NCBI RefSeq assembly: GCF_021532625.1
Contig: NZ_JAKGAR010000001.1
Span: forward strand, 62,001-126,000
From: Octadecabacter algicola
Lineage (GTDB): Bacteria > Pseudomonadota > Alphaproteobacteria > Rhodobacterales > Rhodobacteraceae
Direction of reading: 5' to 3'
DNA: 64,000 nt
Numbering within the stretch: position 1 is the first letter of the stretch; the number at the start of each line of letters is the position of its first letter. Under the pieces are notes generated by a model, which saw only the letters and a list, made by a program, of their open reading frames with translations, did not search any database and was not told the DNA's origin. Below, one piece after another: positions 49,379 through 58,594 of the stretch. The translations under genes were made by a program, and so were the position numbers.

Positions 49379-50117
49379 TCTGCCAACGGGCTTTGGTCAC
49401 TTTCATTTCGATGAAGTGACTTCGACCTTGGATGTGGCCCGCGATCAAGCGGGCCAATCCCCAATGCCCACGTGGTTTACCGCCACGCGCCAAACCGCGA
49501 GCCGCGGCCGCCGTGGCCGTCCGTGGGTCGCGCCAGTCGGGAACTTTTACGGCACGGTTTCGCTGCCTTGTCCTGATCCCAATGCTGCATCCTTGCGCAG
49601 CTTTGTCGCTGCCATTGCGTTGCACGATGCGTTGCGTGCCGTGATGGGCGAGGGGCCGACCCTTTCACTGAAATGGCCAAACGATGTCTTGCTCAATAGT
49701 GGTAAGGTTGCGGGCATCCTCCTTGAAAGCCTACAGGTGAATGGCCAGATGTGGGGGGTCGCTGTTGGGATCGGCGTGAACCTTATTGCATCACCAGACT
49801 TGGATCAGGTGGAAGAGGGCGCGGTTTATCCGGTGAATGTTAAGTCCGAAAGCGGCGTTGATATTTCCCCGACGGATTTCTTGCACCACCTTGCGTCGGC
49901 GTTCGCCCGTTACGACGAACAACTCACTACCTATGGCTTTGCCCCGATCCGAACGGCGTGGCTTGCGAAAGCGGCGCGTCTGGGGGAAACGATTACAGCC
50001 CGACTTCCGGGCGAAGCCGTAACGGGACGCTTTGAAACGGTCGATGAAAACGGTTATCTGGTCTTGAACACGGCCAAAGGCCCTCGGGCGATTGCAGCTG
50101 CTGACGTCTTCTTCTAA
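49368..50117 (+). CDS. birA: Biotin-[acetyl-CoA-carboxylase] ligase
   Basis: 249 aa from a TTG in the end of nuoN. No N-terminal DNA-binding domain, so a ligase only. The family motif around GRRGRPW (biotinyl-AMP loop) near 45-51 and KWPNDVLLN near 101-109 are clear, with GVNL later. It attaches biotin to carboxylase carrier proteins. The start is uncertain because the frame runs further back in nuoN; TTG 49368 gives a good N-terminus ([16 protein letters not shown]). Followed 9 bp later by coaX. Confidence 0.9.
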   Translation: MSTDLPTGFGHFHFDEVTSTLDVARDQAGQSPMPTWFTATRQTASRGRRGRPWVAPVGNFYGTVSLPCPDPNAASLRSFVAAIALHDALRAVMGEGPTLSLKWPNDVLLNSGKVAGILLESLQVNGQMWGVAVGIGVNLIASPDLDQVEEGAVYPVNVKSESGVDISPTDFLHHLASAFARYDEQLTTYGFAPIRTAWLAKAARLGETITARLPGEAVTGRFETVDENGYLVLNTAKGPRAIAAADVFF

Positions 50118-50126
50118 GGAACTTCC

Positions 50127-50903
50127 ATGCTTCTTTGCATTGATACCGGAAACACGAACACTGTCTTCGCCCTTTGGGACGGGGATAAATTCCTGTGCAC
50201 GTTTCGCACCTCGACAGAATGGCAGCGCACAGCGGATCAGTATTTCGTGTGGTGGAGCACACTATTGGCGCACCACAAAATCGATGCTGATGTGACCGAA
50301 GTAATCATCTCGTCCACGGTACCGCGTGTGGTGTTTAATCTGCGCGTTATGGCGGACCGTTATTTTGACACGCGGCCCTATGTGGTTGCGAAACCGGACT
50401 GCTTGCTGCCTGTGCCACCACGCGTGGATGAAGGCACAGCCGTTGGGCCAGACCGGCTGGTGAATACTGCTGGGGCGTATGATCGCCATGGCGGTGATTT
50501 GATCGTTGTCGATTTTGGCACGGCGACAACATTTGATGTGGTCGCAGAAGATGGAGCCTATGTGGGTGGCGTCATCGCCCCCGGTGTGAACCTCAGCCTT
50601 GAGGCACTGCACCAAGCGGCGGCAGCTTTGCCGCATGTAGATATTACCAAACCACAGTCCGTTATCGGTACGAACACCGTGGACTGTATGCAATCGGGCG
50701 TTTTTTGGGGCTATGTCGGCCTTATCAATGGCGTCTGTGAACGGATAAAGGGCGAGTACGACCGCCCCATGAAAGTCGTAGGAACCGGAGGGTTAGCACC
50801 ACTGTTTTCAAGTGGTTACGCCCTTTTTGATACAATCGAAGATGACCTGACGATGCACGGACTGACCGTGATCCACAGGTTCAACAAGGATAACAATAAT
50901 TAA
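50127..50903 (+). CDS. coaX: Type III pantothenate kinase
   Basis: 258 aa. ASKHA-fold kinase: DTGNTNTVFALWD near 5-17 is the phosphate-1 motif, GPDRLVNTAGAYD the pantothenate/dimer region and VDFGTATTFDVV the phosphate-2 motif. First step of CoA synthesis; monovalent cation dependent and not feedback-inhibited by CoA. It lies 1 bp before the ribonuclease J start. Confidence 0.95.
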   Translation: MLLCIDTGNTNTVFALWDGDKFLCTFRTSTEWQRTADQYFVWWSTLLAHHKIDADVTEVIISSTVPRVVFNLRVMADRYFDTRPYVVAKPDCLLPVPPRVDEGTAVGPDRLVNTAGAYDRHGGDLIVVDFGTATTFDVVAEDGAYVGGVIAPGVNLSLEALHQAAAALPHVDITKPQSVIGTNTVDCMQSGVFWGYVGLINGVCERIKGEYDRPMKVVGTGGLAPLFSSGYALFDTIEDDLTMHGLTVIHRFNKDNNN

Positions 50904-50904
50904 A

Positions 50905-52572
50905 ATGACTAAAGCTAGATTGATGTATCTCCCCCTCGGCGGAGCGGGCGAGATCGGTATGAACTGTTATGTCTACGGCTACGGGCCAGAAGGCGCAGAA
51001 CGGCTAATCGTGGTCGACTTGGGCGTCGCATTTCCAGACATGGACAGCACTCCTGGCGTAGACCTGATCTTTGCGGATATCGCATGGTTGGAAGAACGCA
51101 AAAACCAAATCGAAGCGATCTTTATCACCCACGCCCACGAAGACCACGTCGGCGCGGTTGGCCATCTATATGAACGTCTAGGCGCGCCAATTTACGCCCG
51201 TGCGTTTACCGCCAACATCGCCCGTCGCAAAATGACTGAACACGGTTATTCCGAGAAATCGGTCACCACTGTCGGCAAATGGCCAGAGACCGTGAAGAAG
51301 GGACCTTTCGAAGTCGGCTTTGTGCCAATCAGCCACTCGATCCCAGAAAGCAGCGGCTTGGTGATTGATACCAAGGGCGGGCGGATTATCCACACGGGTG
51401 ATTTCAAGATTGATGTCGAGCCGGGCATTGGTGAACCGTTTGATCACGACCTCTGGGCCTCGCTTGGCAAGGATGGAGTTAAGGCGATGGTCATCGATTC
51501 GACCAACGTGTTCTCGACGGAAGAAGGCCGCAGCGAATCCACAGTCGGACCAGAGATCGAAAACTTCCTTAAAGATGCCAAAGGCATGGTCGCGGCAACG
51601 ACATTTGCATCCAACGTCAGCCGCGTGCGCACGATTGCGCTGGCCGCGCAGCGGGCAGGGCGGTCTGTTTGCCTGTTGGGTCGTTCCATGCGTCGCATGG
51701 TCGAAGCCGCGACAGACGTTGGCATTTTGGAAGATTTCCCACCTGTCATCAGCGCCGAAGATGTGTCGAGCATGCCACGCGAAAACGTGCTGCTTTTGGT
51801 GACGGGATCTCAGGGCGAACGCCGTGCTGCTTCAGCGCAACTGGCGCGCGGCAAATATATGGGCATCACGATGAAAGAGGGCGATACGTTCCTGTTTTCA
51901 TCCAAGACCATCCCTGGCAATGAAAAGGGCGTGATTTACATCATCAACCAGTTCAGTGAGCTGGGTGTGGATGTCGTGGACGACCGCAGTGGCCTTTACC
52001 ACGTGTCAGGTCACGCCAACCGTCCTGATCTGGATGTCATGCGCGATCTGGTCAAACCACAGACCGTGATCCCGATGCACGGCGAACACCGCCACCTTCG
52101 TGAACACGCCAAAATTGCCGAAGAAGCCGGCGTTCAAAGCGTTCTGGCGGTCAATGGTATGATGATTGATTTGTCTGGTAACCAGCCTAAGGTCGCTGAA
52201 TATATTGAGACAGGCCGCACCTATTTGGACGGCACCGTAAAGGTTGGCCAGTTTGATGGCGTCGTGAGGGACCGCATCCGGATGGCCTTAAACGGCCATG
52301 TGATTGTTACACTAATCATTGACGAAGATGGTGATCCGTTGGGCGATCCGTGGTGCGAAGTGATGGGGCTTCCAGAGATGGGCCGCAACAATGCGCCATT
52401 GGTTGATGTTCTTGAAGAAGACCTCAGCCAGTTCATGGGCCGCGCCAAGGACAAGACTATTGCTGACGATACCAAGCTTGAAAAAGAATTGCGCACACTT
52501 GCGCGCAAGACGGCGCAGGCTGAAATTGGCAAAAAGCCCGAAGTATCTGTAATTATTTCACGGCTTGGCTAA
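50905..52572 (+). CDS. rnj: Ribonuclease J
   Basis: 555 aa. Metallo-beta-lactamase/beta-CASP nuclease. The zinc motif HAHEDH is near 72-77; HSIPESSG, HTGDFK and the beta-CASP region with VTGSQGE follow; GHANRPDLD and PMHGEHRHL are in the later part. It has 5'-to-3' exonuclease and endonuclease activity in RNA turnover and rRNA maturation. Cytoplasmic. Alphaproteobacteria commonly carry it; the birA-coaX-rnj order is shared by many relatives. Confidence 0.96.
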   Translation: MTKARLMYLPLGGAGEIGMNCYVYGYGPEGAERLIVVDLGVAFPDMDSTPGVDLIFADIAWLEERKNQIEAIFITHAHEDHVGAVGHLYERLGAPIYARAFTANIARRKMTEHGYSEKSVTTVGKWPETVKKGPFEVGFVPISHSIPESSGLVIDTKGGRIIHTGDFKIDVEPGIGEPFDHDLWASLGKDGVKAMVIDSTNVFSTEEGRSESTVGPEIENFLKDAKGMVAATTFASNVSRVRTIALAAQRAGRSVCLLGRSMRRMVEAATDVGILEDFPPVISAEDVSSMPRENVLLLVTGSQGERRAASAQLARGKYMGITMKEGDTFLFSSKTIPGNEKGVIYIINQFSELGVDVVDDRSGLYHVSGHANRPDLDVMRDLVKPQTVIPMHGEHRHLREHAKIAEEAGVQSVLAVNGMMIDLSGNQPKVAEYIETGRTYLDGTVKVGQFDGVVRDRIRMALNGHVIVTLIIDEDGDPLGDPWCEVMGLPEMGRNNAPLVDVLEEDLSQFMGRAKDKTIADDTKLEKELRTLARKTAQAEIGKKPEVSVIISRLG

Positions 52573-52580
52573 GCGATTGG

Positions 52581-52600
52581 CGCGCCCTAGTCAGGGCGCG
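52581..52600. terminator. GC-rich hairpin between convergent rnj and DUF2798 genes
   Basis: Perfect 8-base stem (CGCGCCCT / AGGGCGCG) with an AGTC loop, overlapping the last codons of the DUF2798 gene. No T-run, so it may be a stability hairpin or a weak bidirectional terminator. Confidence 0.45.
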
Positions 52601-52814
52601 TCAGCTTACCGACAAGGCGACGCGCGATAGGGGCGACAACCAAGACTGTCGGAAAGGCGACCATCCAACTTGATATCCAAGAGCCAATCCAATTTGGGAA
52701 AAACGCTATGTCAGCGTCCAAGACACGCCATGTCGCGATTGCCGAAACGATTCCGGACATCAGGCAAGACAGAATAAACCCAAAAAGGATCGGTGCAAAA
52801 CGTGCTGGTATCAT
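52587..52814 (-). CDS. DUF2798 family two-helix membrane protein
   Basis: 75 aa with two membrane segments (about 6-27 and 47-67) and the WIGSWISSWMVAFPTVLVVAP segment typical of DUF2798. Short inner-membrane protein of unknown role, often next to TetR-type regulators. Here no regulator is adjacent, but an inverted repeat sits just upstream. Convergent with rnj. Confidence 0.82.
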   Translation of the reverse strand: MIPARFAPILFGFILSCLMSGIVSAIATWRVLDADIAFFPNWIGSWISSWMVAFPTVLVVAPIARRLVGKLTRPD

Positions 52815-52823
52815 GCGTAAACT

Positions 52824-52843
52824 CCTAAACTGGTTAGTTTAGG
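52824..52843. promoter_or_regulatory. Perfect inverted repeat upstream of DUF2798 gene
   Basis: CCTAAACT-GGTT-AGTTTAGG, a perfect 8-base inverted repeat 10 bp upstream of the DUF2798 start on the minus strand. Size and symmetry fit an operator for a dimeric repressor such as TetR. Confidence 0.5.
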
Positions 52844-52917
52844 TTTGCCGTGGATTTGTTCCAAAGGAAATAGGTGCCGCACCCGTTAAGGTGCGACAAA
52901 AAATCCAAGGAACTGCA

Positions 52918-54435
52918 TTAGCTTCCCTGACGCTCGTCAAAGCTTTTCATAATGAAATCAGGCGCATCGTCACCCATGCCGACAATTGCGGGACCATGGT
53001 CCTGATTGCTGCGGCTGCGTCCCCTGCCGCCACGGCTGCGCTTTGGCTTGTCAGACTTTGGTTGTTCTTGCTCGGGCTTAGTAGGGGCCTCGGCTGGTGC
53101 GACGTCCTTTGGTGCTTCGACTGCCGCAGCGTCGGCCTTGGGCGCGTCTTCTTTCACCGCTTCGGTCGTTTCGACCTTATCGGCGGCAGGTTTGCGGCCG
53201 CGACCACCACGTGAACGGGTGCGTTTTGGCTTGTCCTCTGACTTGGCCTCTTCGGAGGCAGTAGCAGGGGCGTCTTTAGGGGCCTCAGCCTTTGCAGCAC
53301 CTTTAAGGTCAATGCGGGGGATTTCCATCTCTACGAGGCGTTCGATGTCGTCGAAATTCTTTTCGTCGCGGGCCACGCAGATCATAATCGCGGTGCCTTT
53401 TTTACCAGCACGACCGGTGCGACCAATACGGTGCACATAGTCTTCGGCATGGCTTGGCACGTCGTAGTTAAAGACGTGCGACACGTTTGGAATATCCAAA
53501 CCACGGGCCGCAACATCAGACGCTACAAGGAAACGCAAAGATCCATCGCGGAATCCGTCAAGCGTGCGCATGCGGTGCGATTGATCCAGATCGCCGTGAA
53601 TAGGCGAGGCGTTATAGCCGTTTTTCTTCAGGTATTTAGCGACGGCATCCACATCGATCTTGCGGTTACAGAAGATGATACCGTTGCGGCACTCTTCGCC
53701 TTCGGCTTCAATCAGATCACGCAAGAGGCGCTGTTTATCAGCGGCCGATTTGGTGGACTTCGCCATCACCACACCTTGTGTGATGTTTTCAGATGTCGTT
53801 GCCGCGCGGGCGACCTCGATCTTGACCGGGTTGGACAAGAACGTATTCGTAATCCGTTCGATCTCAGGTGCCATTGTGGCCGAGAAGAACAGCGTCTGGC
53901 GGGTGAATGGTGTCAGTCCGAAGATGCGTTCGATATCGGGGATGAACCCCATGTCGAGCATCCGGTCGGCTTCGTCGACCACCATGATCTTAACGTCAGA
54001 CAGGATCAGTTTACCGCGTTCGAAATGGTCAAGAAGGCGACCAGGTGTTGCGATCAGAACGTCAACGCCGCGATCAATCAGGGCGTCTTGTTCTTTGAAC
54101 GATACGCCACCAATCAACAGGGCCTTCGTCAGTTTCGTGTGCTTGGCATAGGCGTCGAAGTTTTCTGCAACTTGTGCGGCCAGCTCGCGGGTCGGGGCCA
54201 GCACCAAGGAACGTGGCATACGCGCCCGTGCGCGGCCGCGCTTTAGCATGGAGATCATCGGCAGCGTGAAGCTGGCGGTTTTACCCGTACCCGTTTGGGC
54301 GATGCCAAGGACGTCCTTGCCCTCAAGGGCTGGGGGAATCGCTCCGGCTTGAATTGGGGTCGGCGTTTCGTAGCCGGTTTCTTCGACGGCCTTGAGGACC
54401 TTCTTGTCGAGATTTAAGTCACTGAATTTGGTCAA
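52918..54435 (-). CDS. rhlE: DEAD-box RNA helicase, RhlE type
   Basis: 505 aa. Q motif (PTPIQAG near 24-30), motif I AQTGTGKT, motif II VVDEADRMLDMG, motif III SATM and motif VI HRIGRTGRAG. The last 130 residues are a low-complexity Ala/Glu/Lys/Arg tail with RSRGGRG repeats, likely an RNA-binding arm. It unwinds RNA in ribosome assembly or decay. The start is a TTG with AAAGGAAG five bases upstream; a longer frame (to 54549) adds 38 residues without homology. Confidence 0.93.
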   Translation of the reverse strand: MTKFSDLNLDKKVLKAVEETGYETPTPIQAGAIPPALEGKDVLGIAQTGTGKTASFTLPMISMLKRGRARARMPRSLVLAPTRELAAQVAENFDAYAKHTKLTKALLIGGVSFKEQDALIDRGVDVLIATPGRLLDHFERGKLILSDVKIMVVDEADRMLDMGFIPDIERIFGLTPFTRQTLFFSATMAPEIERITNTFLSNPVKIEVARAATTSENITQGVVMAKSTKSAADKQRLLRDLIEAEGEECRNGIIFCNRKIDVDAVAKYLKKNGYNASPIHGDLDQSHRMRTLDGFRDGSLRFLVASDVAARGLDIPNVSHVFNYDVPSHAEDYVHRIGRTGRAGKKGTAIMICVARDEKNFDDIERLVEMEIPRIDLKGAAKAEAPKDAPATASEEAKSEDKPKRTRSRGGRGRKPAADKVETTEAVKEDAPKADAAAVEAPKDVAPAEAPTKPEQEQPKSDKPKRSRGGRGRSRSNQDHGPAIVGMGDDAPDFIMKSFDERQGS

Positions 54436-54545
54436 TTTCTTCCTTTCGCGGAGTTTGCAGCTAGGTGCCGCAATCGTCACGCGGCTGGGTTGGCCGTATT
54501 GCCACCCTTTGGGTGCGGTTGGGATACGCGTGAAGTTGCTTAAGG

Positions 54546-55157
54546 TCAAGTAAACAAAGGGCTTTGCGCAGAGGGGTGGATAACTGGAGCATATCCGTTA
54601 CGCAAAACATCCACCATTGGCGGCGCCGTAAGCAGTGTGACCATTCCAGACGGACGCGGTTGGGGCGCGCCATATCCATCTGGCATGTAGGGTAGAGCTG
54701 CGTCTCCATTTAACAGGAAGACGCGGTCAGTTTTGATAAACGTTCCAGCAGGCAGGCTATCTGCATCGGCCGTATGGGTTTGAAGGAGGCGCGCGCCATG
54801 AACTGCGCGTGCGCGGTGCAAGTCGTCGTCCATATGTGGCGCACTTGGTGTGCCACCCCAGGCATCTTTAAATACGTTGTAGCTTTTTCGGCGGCAGTAG
54901 GCGCAAGGGCGATGCCCTGCAGCCAATGCGACTGCTTCGTCCAGAAAGAAGAGCTCGGTCCAGTTGCGGCCCGTCATCACATCACGACGGCGGCCCTGCC
55001 AATCAAGCGTGCAGCAAATCCATGCACGATGTTTCCACAGAGCATCCCCTATGACCTTGTCAGAGGTGTGTAGTATTCCGCGATTGCCCGTAAAAAGACC
55101 ACGAGACGGCACAGCGATAAACTGGCCGTCCGGCTGGACTCGATTGCGCAGTGGCAT
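54546..55157 (-). CDS. Conserved protein of unknown function with CxxC motif
   Basis: 203 aa, soluble. The start MPLRNRVQPDGQF and GLFTGNRGILH recall a conserved alphaproteobacterial family that has no assigned function, and a Cys-x2-Cys (PCAYCRRKS near 85-88) may bind metal. RRRDVMTGRNWTELFFLDEAVALAAGHRPC is also conserved in my memory. It lies 3 bp downstream of the DUF3299-like gene on the same strand, so the two may be one transcript. Confidence 0.7.
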   Translation of the reverse strand: MPLRNRVQPDGQFIAVPSRGLFTGNRGILHTSDKVIGDALWKHRAWICCTLDWQGRRRDVMTGRNWTELFFLDEAVALAAGHRPCAYCRRKSYNVFKDAWGGTPSAPHMDDDLHRARAVHGARLLQTHTADADSLPAGTFIKTDRVFLLNGDAALPYMPDGYGAPQPRPSGMVTLLTAPPMVDVLRNGYAPVIHPSAQSPLFT

Positions 55158-55160
55158 GAT

Positions 55161-55601
55161 TTACAGGGGGCGGGCGCCTGTCAGGATCGTGGACTGCCAT
55201 GTTTCAGGGTCTGAGATCGTTTCGAGAGCACCGCGAAGCGTGATCTGCTTGCCTTCTTCATACAAGACCGGCTCGGCCATGCTGACCTGAAGCGAAGTGC
55301 CATGTTCAGCGGACCCGCACAACGGGCAGAAGCCCATGTCGGAAATCAAGATGAAATCATACATCCAAGGGCCTTCGCTCAGCGGGACGAGGTAGCCAGA
55401 GATGTCAAACTGCTCAACACCATTTTCCAAAGCCGCAGGAAAAACTTTGCGCACTTCATAGCTTGTATCTGTAATGACTTCGTCGACTTGGATCTGCGAA
55501 AGCAGGTCCCACTGCTCTGGCGTGTCTTCGGCCCAGACCATAGTTGCGCCAAGACCCAAAGGTGCCGCAAGCGCGAGTACAGAAGTTGCAGATTTAGTCA
55601 T
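55161..55601 (-). CDS. Exported DUF3299-like protein
   Basis: 146 aa with a signal peptide (about 1-24, ending VWA). SGYLVPLSEGPWMYDFILISDMGFCPLCGSA suggests the DUF3299-type fold (metal-handling periplasmic proteins); the GFCPLCG pair could bind metal or form a redox disulphide. About 95 bp separates it from prfC, same strand. Functional class is a suggestion. Confidence 0.62.
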   Translation of the reverse strand: MTKSATSVLALAAPLGLGATMVWAEDTPEQWDLLSQIQVDEVITDTSYEVRKVFPAALENGVEQFDISGYLVPLSEGPWMYDFILISDMGFCPLCGSAEHGTSLQVSMAEPVLYEEGKQITLRGALETISDPETWQSTILTGARPL

Positions 55602-55697
55602 GATGCCATCTCCAGTGTTGGTAGGTGAATCCTAAGGCAAAAAAACTTAGTGATCCAGCCACAGTTTTTGTCATGCGCGACTTGTTGCGGATCAGAC

Positions 55698-57308
55698 TCA
55701 GCCAGCCATCATTTCTTTGGTCGAGGTGAGAGAAACATCCGGATAATCGCGGGCGACGCGGTCGATGTCCCACTGCAGGCGTGTCAGATAAACGGTGTCG
55801 CCATCGCTGTCTGTTCCGATGTGCTGCTTGTTGGCCGCAACGAACTTGTCCACCGCGTCTTTGTCACCCGAAACCCAACGCGCTGACGTGAACTGGGATT
55901 GCTCAAACCGCACGGGCAGGCCGTATTCCATCTCAATGCGACTGGCGAGGACTTCGAATTGTAGCGGGCCAACAACGCCAACGATAAAGCCAGACCCGAA
56001 GCTCGGCTTAAAGACCTTGGCTGCGCCTTCTTCGGCAAACTGCATGAGCGCCTTTTCAAGATGTTTCGCCTTAAGGGGGTCACCCGCGCGCACGCCTTGC
56101 AGCAGTTCCGGCGCAAAGGACGGGATGCCTTTGACTTGTAATGCTTCGCCTTCGGTCAGGGTGTCGCCGATGCGCAATTGTCCGTGGTTGGGAATACCGA
56201 TGATGTCGCCAGCCCATGCTTCTTCCGCCAATTCGCGATCAGACGCGAGGAACAACACAGGGTTGGAGATCGCCATTGGTTTCTTGGTGCGCACATGGGT
56301 TAGCTTCATGCCGCGTTTGAAGTGGCCCGACGCCATCCGCACGAACGCTACGCGGTCACGGTGCTTTGGGTCCATATTGGCCTGCACCTTGAAAACGAAG
56401 CCCGTCACTTTGGTTTCGTCAGGGTGAATGACGCGCGGTTGGGCGGATTGCGGCTGCGGCTCGGGGCCGAATGCGCCGATCCCTTCCATCAATTCACGGA
56501 CCCCGAACGAGTTGATCGCGGAGCCAAACCAGATTGGTGTCATTGTGCCTTCTAGAACAGCTTTGGGGTCGAGGGATGGTAGCAATTCCTTGGCCATCTC
56601 GATTTCTTCACGGAACTGTTCAAGCAGCGCCGCAGGAACATGTTCTTCCCATTTCGGATCATCCAGCCCGTTGATTTCGATGCTCTCGGCAACGGTATTC
56701 CGGTCGGCGCGGTCCATAATGTCTAAACGATCACGCAAGATGTCGTAGCAGCCGATGAAATCACGGCCAACGCCAATGGGCCAAGATGCCGGTGTCACGT
56801 CAATCGCAAGGTTCTCTTGGATTTCGTCAATGATCTCAAACGTATCGCGGCTTTCGCGGTCCATCTTATTACAGAACGTCAGGATCGGAAGGTCACGCAG
56901 GCGGCAAACTTCGAATAGCTTTTGCGTTTGGGATTCAACACCCTTGGCGCCATCAATCACCATCACGGCCGCATCAACGGCGGTCAGTGTTCTGTACGTG
57001 TCCTCGGAAAAGTCCGAGTGGCCCGGCGTGTCGACAAGGTTGTAGCGCAGCGACCCTTTGGCGCTGGCAAAGTCAAACGACATCGCAGAAGCCGACACCG
57101 AAATCCCGCGATCCTTTTCCATCTGCATAAAGTCGGATCGGGTTCGGCGGGCCTCACCCTTGGCGCGCACTTGGCCGGCCATCTGAATAGCCCCACCAAA
57201 CAACAGGAACTTTTCTGTCAGGGTCGTCTTACCGGCATCTGGGTGCGAAATGATCGCAAAGGTGCGGCGGCGGGCAATTTCAGCGGGAAGGGGGGCACGA
57301 TCTGTCAT
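55698..57308 (-). CDS. prfC: Peptide chain release factor 3
   Basis: 536 aa. GTPase that recycles RF1/RF2 after termination. G1 SHPDAGKTTL, then DTPGHSDF and NKMDRESRD in order, followed by the domain II/III pattern of RF3. Start at the ATG 57308, which begins MTDRAPLPAEIARRRTFAI; the longer frame adds twelve residues. Leftward, about 127 bp downstream of the Hint-protein stop. Confidence 0.95.
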   Translation of the reverse strand: MTDRAPLPAEIARRRTFAIISHPDAGKTTLTEKFLLFGGAIQMAGQVRAKGEARRTRSDFMQMEKDRGISVSASAMSFDFASAKGSLRYNLVDTPGHSDFSEDTYRTLTAVDAAVMVIDGAKGVESQTQKLFEVCRLRDLPILTFCNKMDRESRDTFEIIDEIQENLAIDVTPASWPIGVGRDFIGCYDILRDRLDIMDRADRNTVAESIEINGLDDPKWEEHVPAALLEQFREEIEMAKELLPSLDPKAVLEGTMTPIWFGSAINSFGVRELMEGIGAFGPEPQPQSAQPRVIHPDETKVTGFVFKVQANMDPKHRDRVAFVRMASGHFKRGMKLTHVRTKKPMAISNPVLFLASDRELAEEAWAGDIIGIPNHGQLRIGDTLTEGEALQVKGIPSFAPELLQGVRAGDPLKAKHLEKALMQFAEEGAAKVFKPSFGSGFIVGVVGPLQFEVLASRIEMEYGLPVRFEQSQFTSARWVSGDKDAVDKFVAANKQHIGTDSDGDTVYLTRLQWDIDRVARDYPDVSLTSTKEMMAG

Positions 57309-57435
57309 GCTCCGCGCTATAGCGATGTGCTCGAGCAAGGGCAATCACGACGACGCATTGAAGAGAGTTCGGCACGGCAATCGCAATTCGACTTGCGACA
57401 TCAGCCCTATCGAAGACAATCACCCGTTTGATGGA

Positions 57436-58431
57436 TCAGCTTGAGGAGGCGCGTTTCAGAAGTGTTACGACGTCCGGCCTGTTTGCAAGGCTTTCCGTAA
57501 CTTCAAAATCTTGATGGGGCGCTGCAGCGTGATCAGGAATGAATTCACCGTCGGCGACGTCGTCTGGCAGTGCCTTACGGGTTCTGGAATCGACCAAAAG
57601 CGTCTCGGCGGCGATCCCTTCCGCGTAAATAATCTGGTGGTCATCAAACAAGATTTGGAAGTAATCCACGAAACCGCCATCGAGTTGATACACGCTATCG
57701 CCATTGATCAGGTGCCTGACTTTTACCAATACCTCGGAGCGGCCGGCTCCTAGTCGGTCTTCGCGCTGGTATATAAACAAGCGGTGGTCGGGCGACAGGA
57801 TGAGATCACGGCTATTGAAAAGCGCGCCCTCTGAGATGACGACTGGCGCAAAATCACCAACCGCCCGAAGGGTTGTTTCACCAATCCATCGAATAGCTTG
57901 CGGCCCGGCATCGCGGGTCAGGACGCGATCACCGATATTCAGATCTTCGATCGGCACTTGCGCACCGGACGCCAAAGTAATGTGTGTACCACGCGCAAAA
58001 CGCACACAGGCGACATCACCAAATTTCGCAGCCGCAGACTCGCGGTCGGCACCGACAAGACGATAAATGCTTTCTGGCTCGAAAGTTGCCAGCGGCATCA
58101 AATAAACCTCGGCGGCCTCGTCCCCTTCGACTTCGACCAGTACCAAGGCTTCGTAGGTCGTACTGTCACGCGCCATAAGCGTAATTGCACAATCCAGGTA
58201 AAGCAGGTTCCCAGGAGTTCCGAGTTCGGTTTCTTCGGCAATGATAAACGCGGACCCGTCGCCCTTTTCATAGATCAACGCCTTACGCTGCGATCCTGTT
58301 GTCAGTTGGTACACATCGTCGAGCACCAGTTCGTCCATAAATGACATGACGTCACCTTCGGCCACGCCGTCTGTCACCACGAAGGCGTCAGAAGGATAGA
58401 CGGCTATGGTGTTCTGGTTCGTCTTGGACAT
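57436..58431 (-). CDS. Hint-domain (intein/hedgehog-like) protein, nucleophile position altered
   Basis: 331 aa. N-terminal 155 residues form an acidic beta-rich region; about 156-300 is a Hint domain: RFARGTHITLASGAQVPIEDLNIGDRVLT, ILSPDHRLFIYQ and the DDHQIIYAEGI ending. Classical Hint proteins begin this domain with the autocatalytic Cys directly before Phe (CFxxGT); here Arg stands there, with a Cys two residues before it. So autoprocessing may be lost or shifted. No signal peptide seen. Roseobacters carry many such proteins, often secreted. Function unknown. Confidence 0.8.
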   Translation of the reverse strand: MSKTNQNTIAVYPSDAFVVTDGVAEGDVMSFMDELVLDDVYQLTTGSQRKALIYEKGDGSAFIIAEETELGTPGNLLYLDCAITLMARDSTTYEALVLVEVEGDEAAEVYLMPLATFEPESIYRLVGADRESAAAKFGDVACVRFARGTHITLASGAQVPIEDLNIGDRVLTRDAGPQAIRWIGETTLRAVGDFAPVVISEGALFNSRDLILSPDHRLFIYQREDRLGAGRSEVLVKVRHLINGDSVYQLDGGFVDYFQILFDDHQIIYAEGIAAETLLVDSRTRKALPDDVADGEFIPDHAAAPHQDFEVTESLANRPDVVTLLKRASSS

Positions 58432-58594
58432 AGATGGAAACTCAATTCAACAAGGGTGGTCAACTGTGACTGACCTAACATAGAAAATGGGCCAAACGGC
58501 GTCAAAGTTCCGTCAGGTCAGAGGCAATTGACGCCTAGGTAACGTATGTGACTTTGTAGGCCAAGAGCATCAAGCGACAACAGGAGATAACGAC

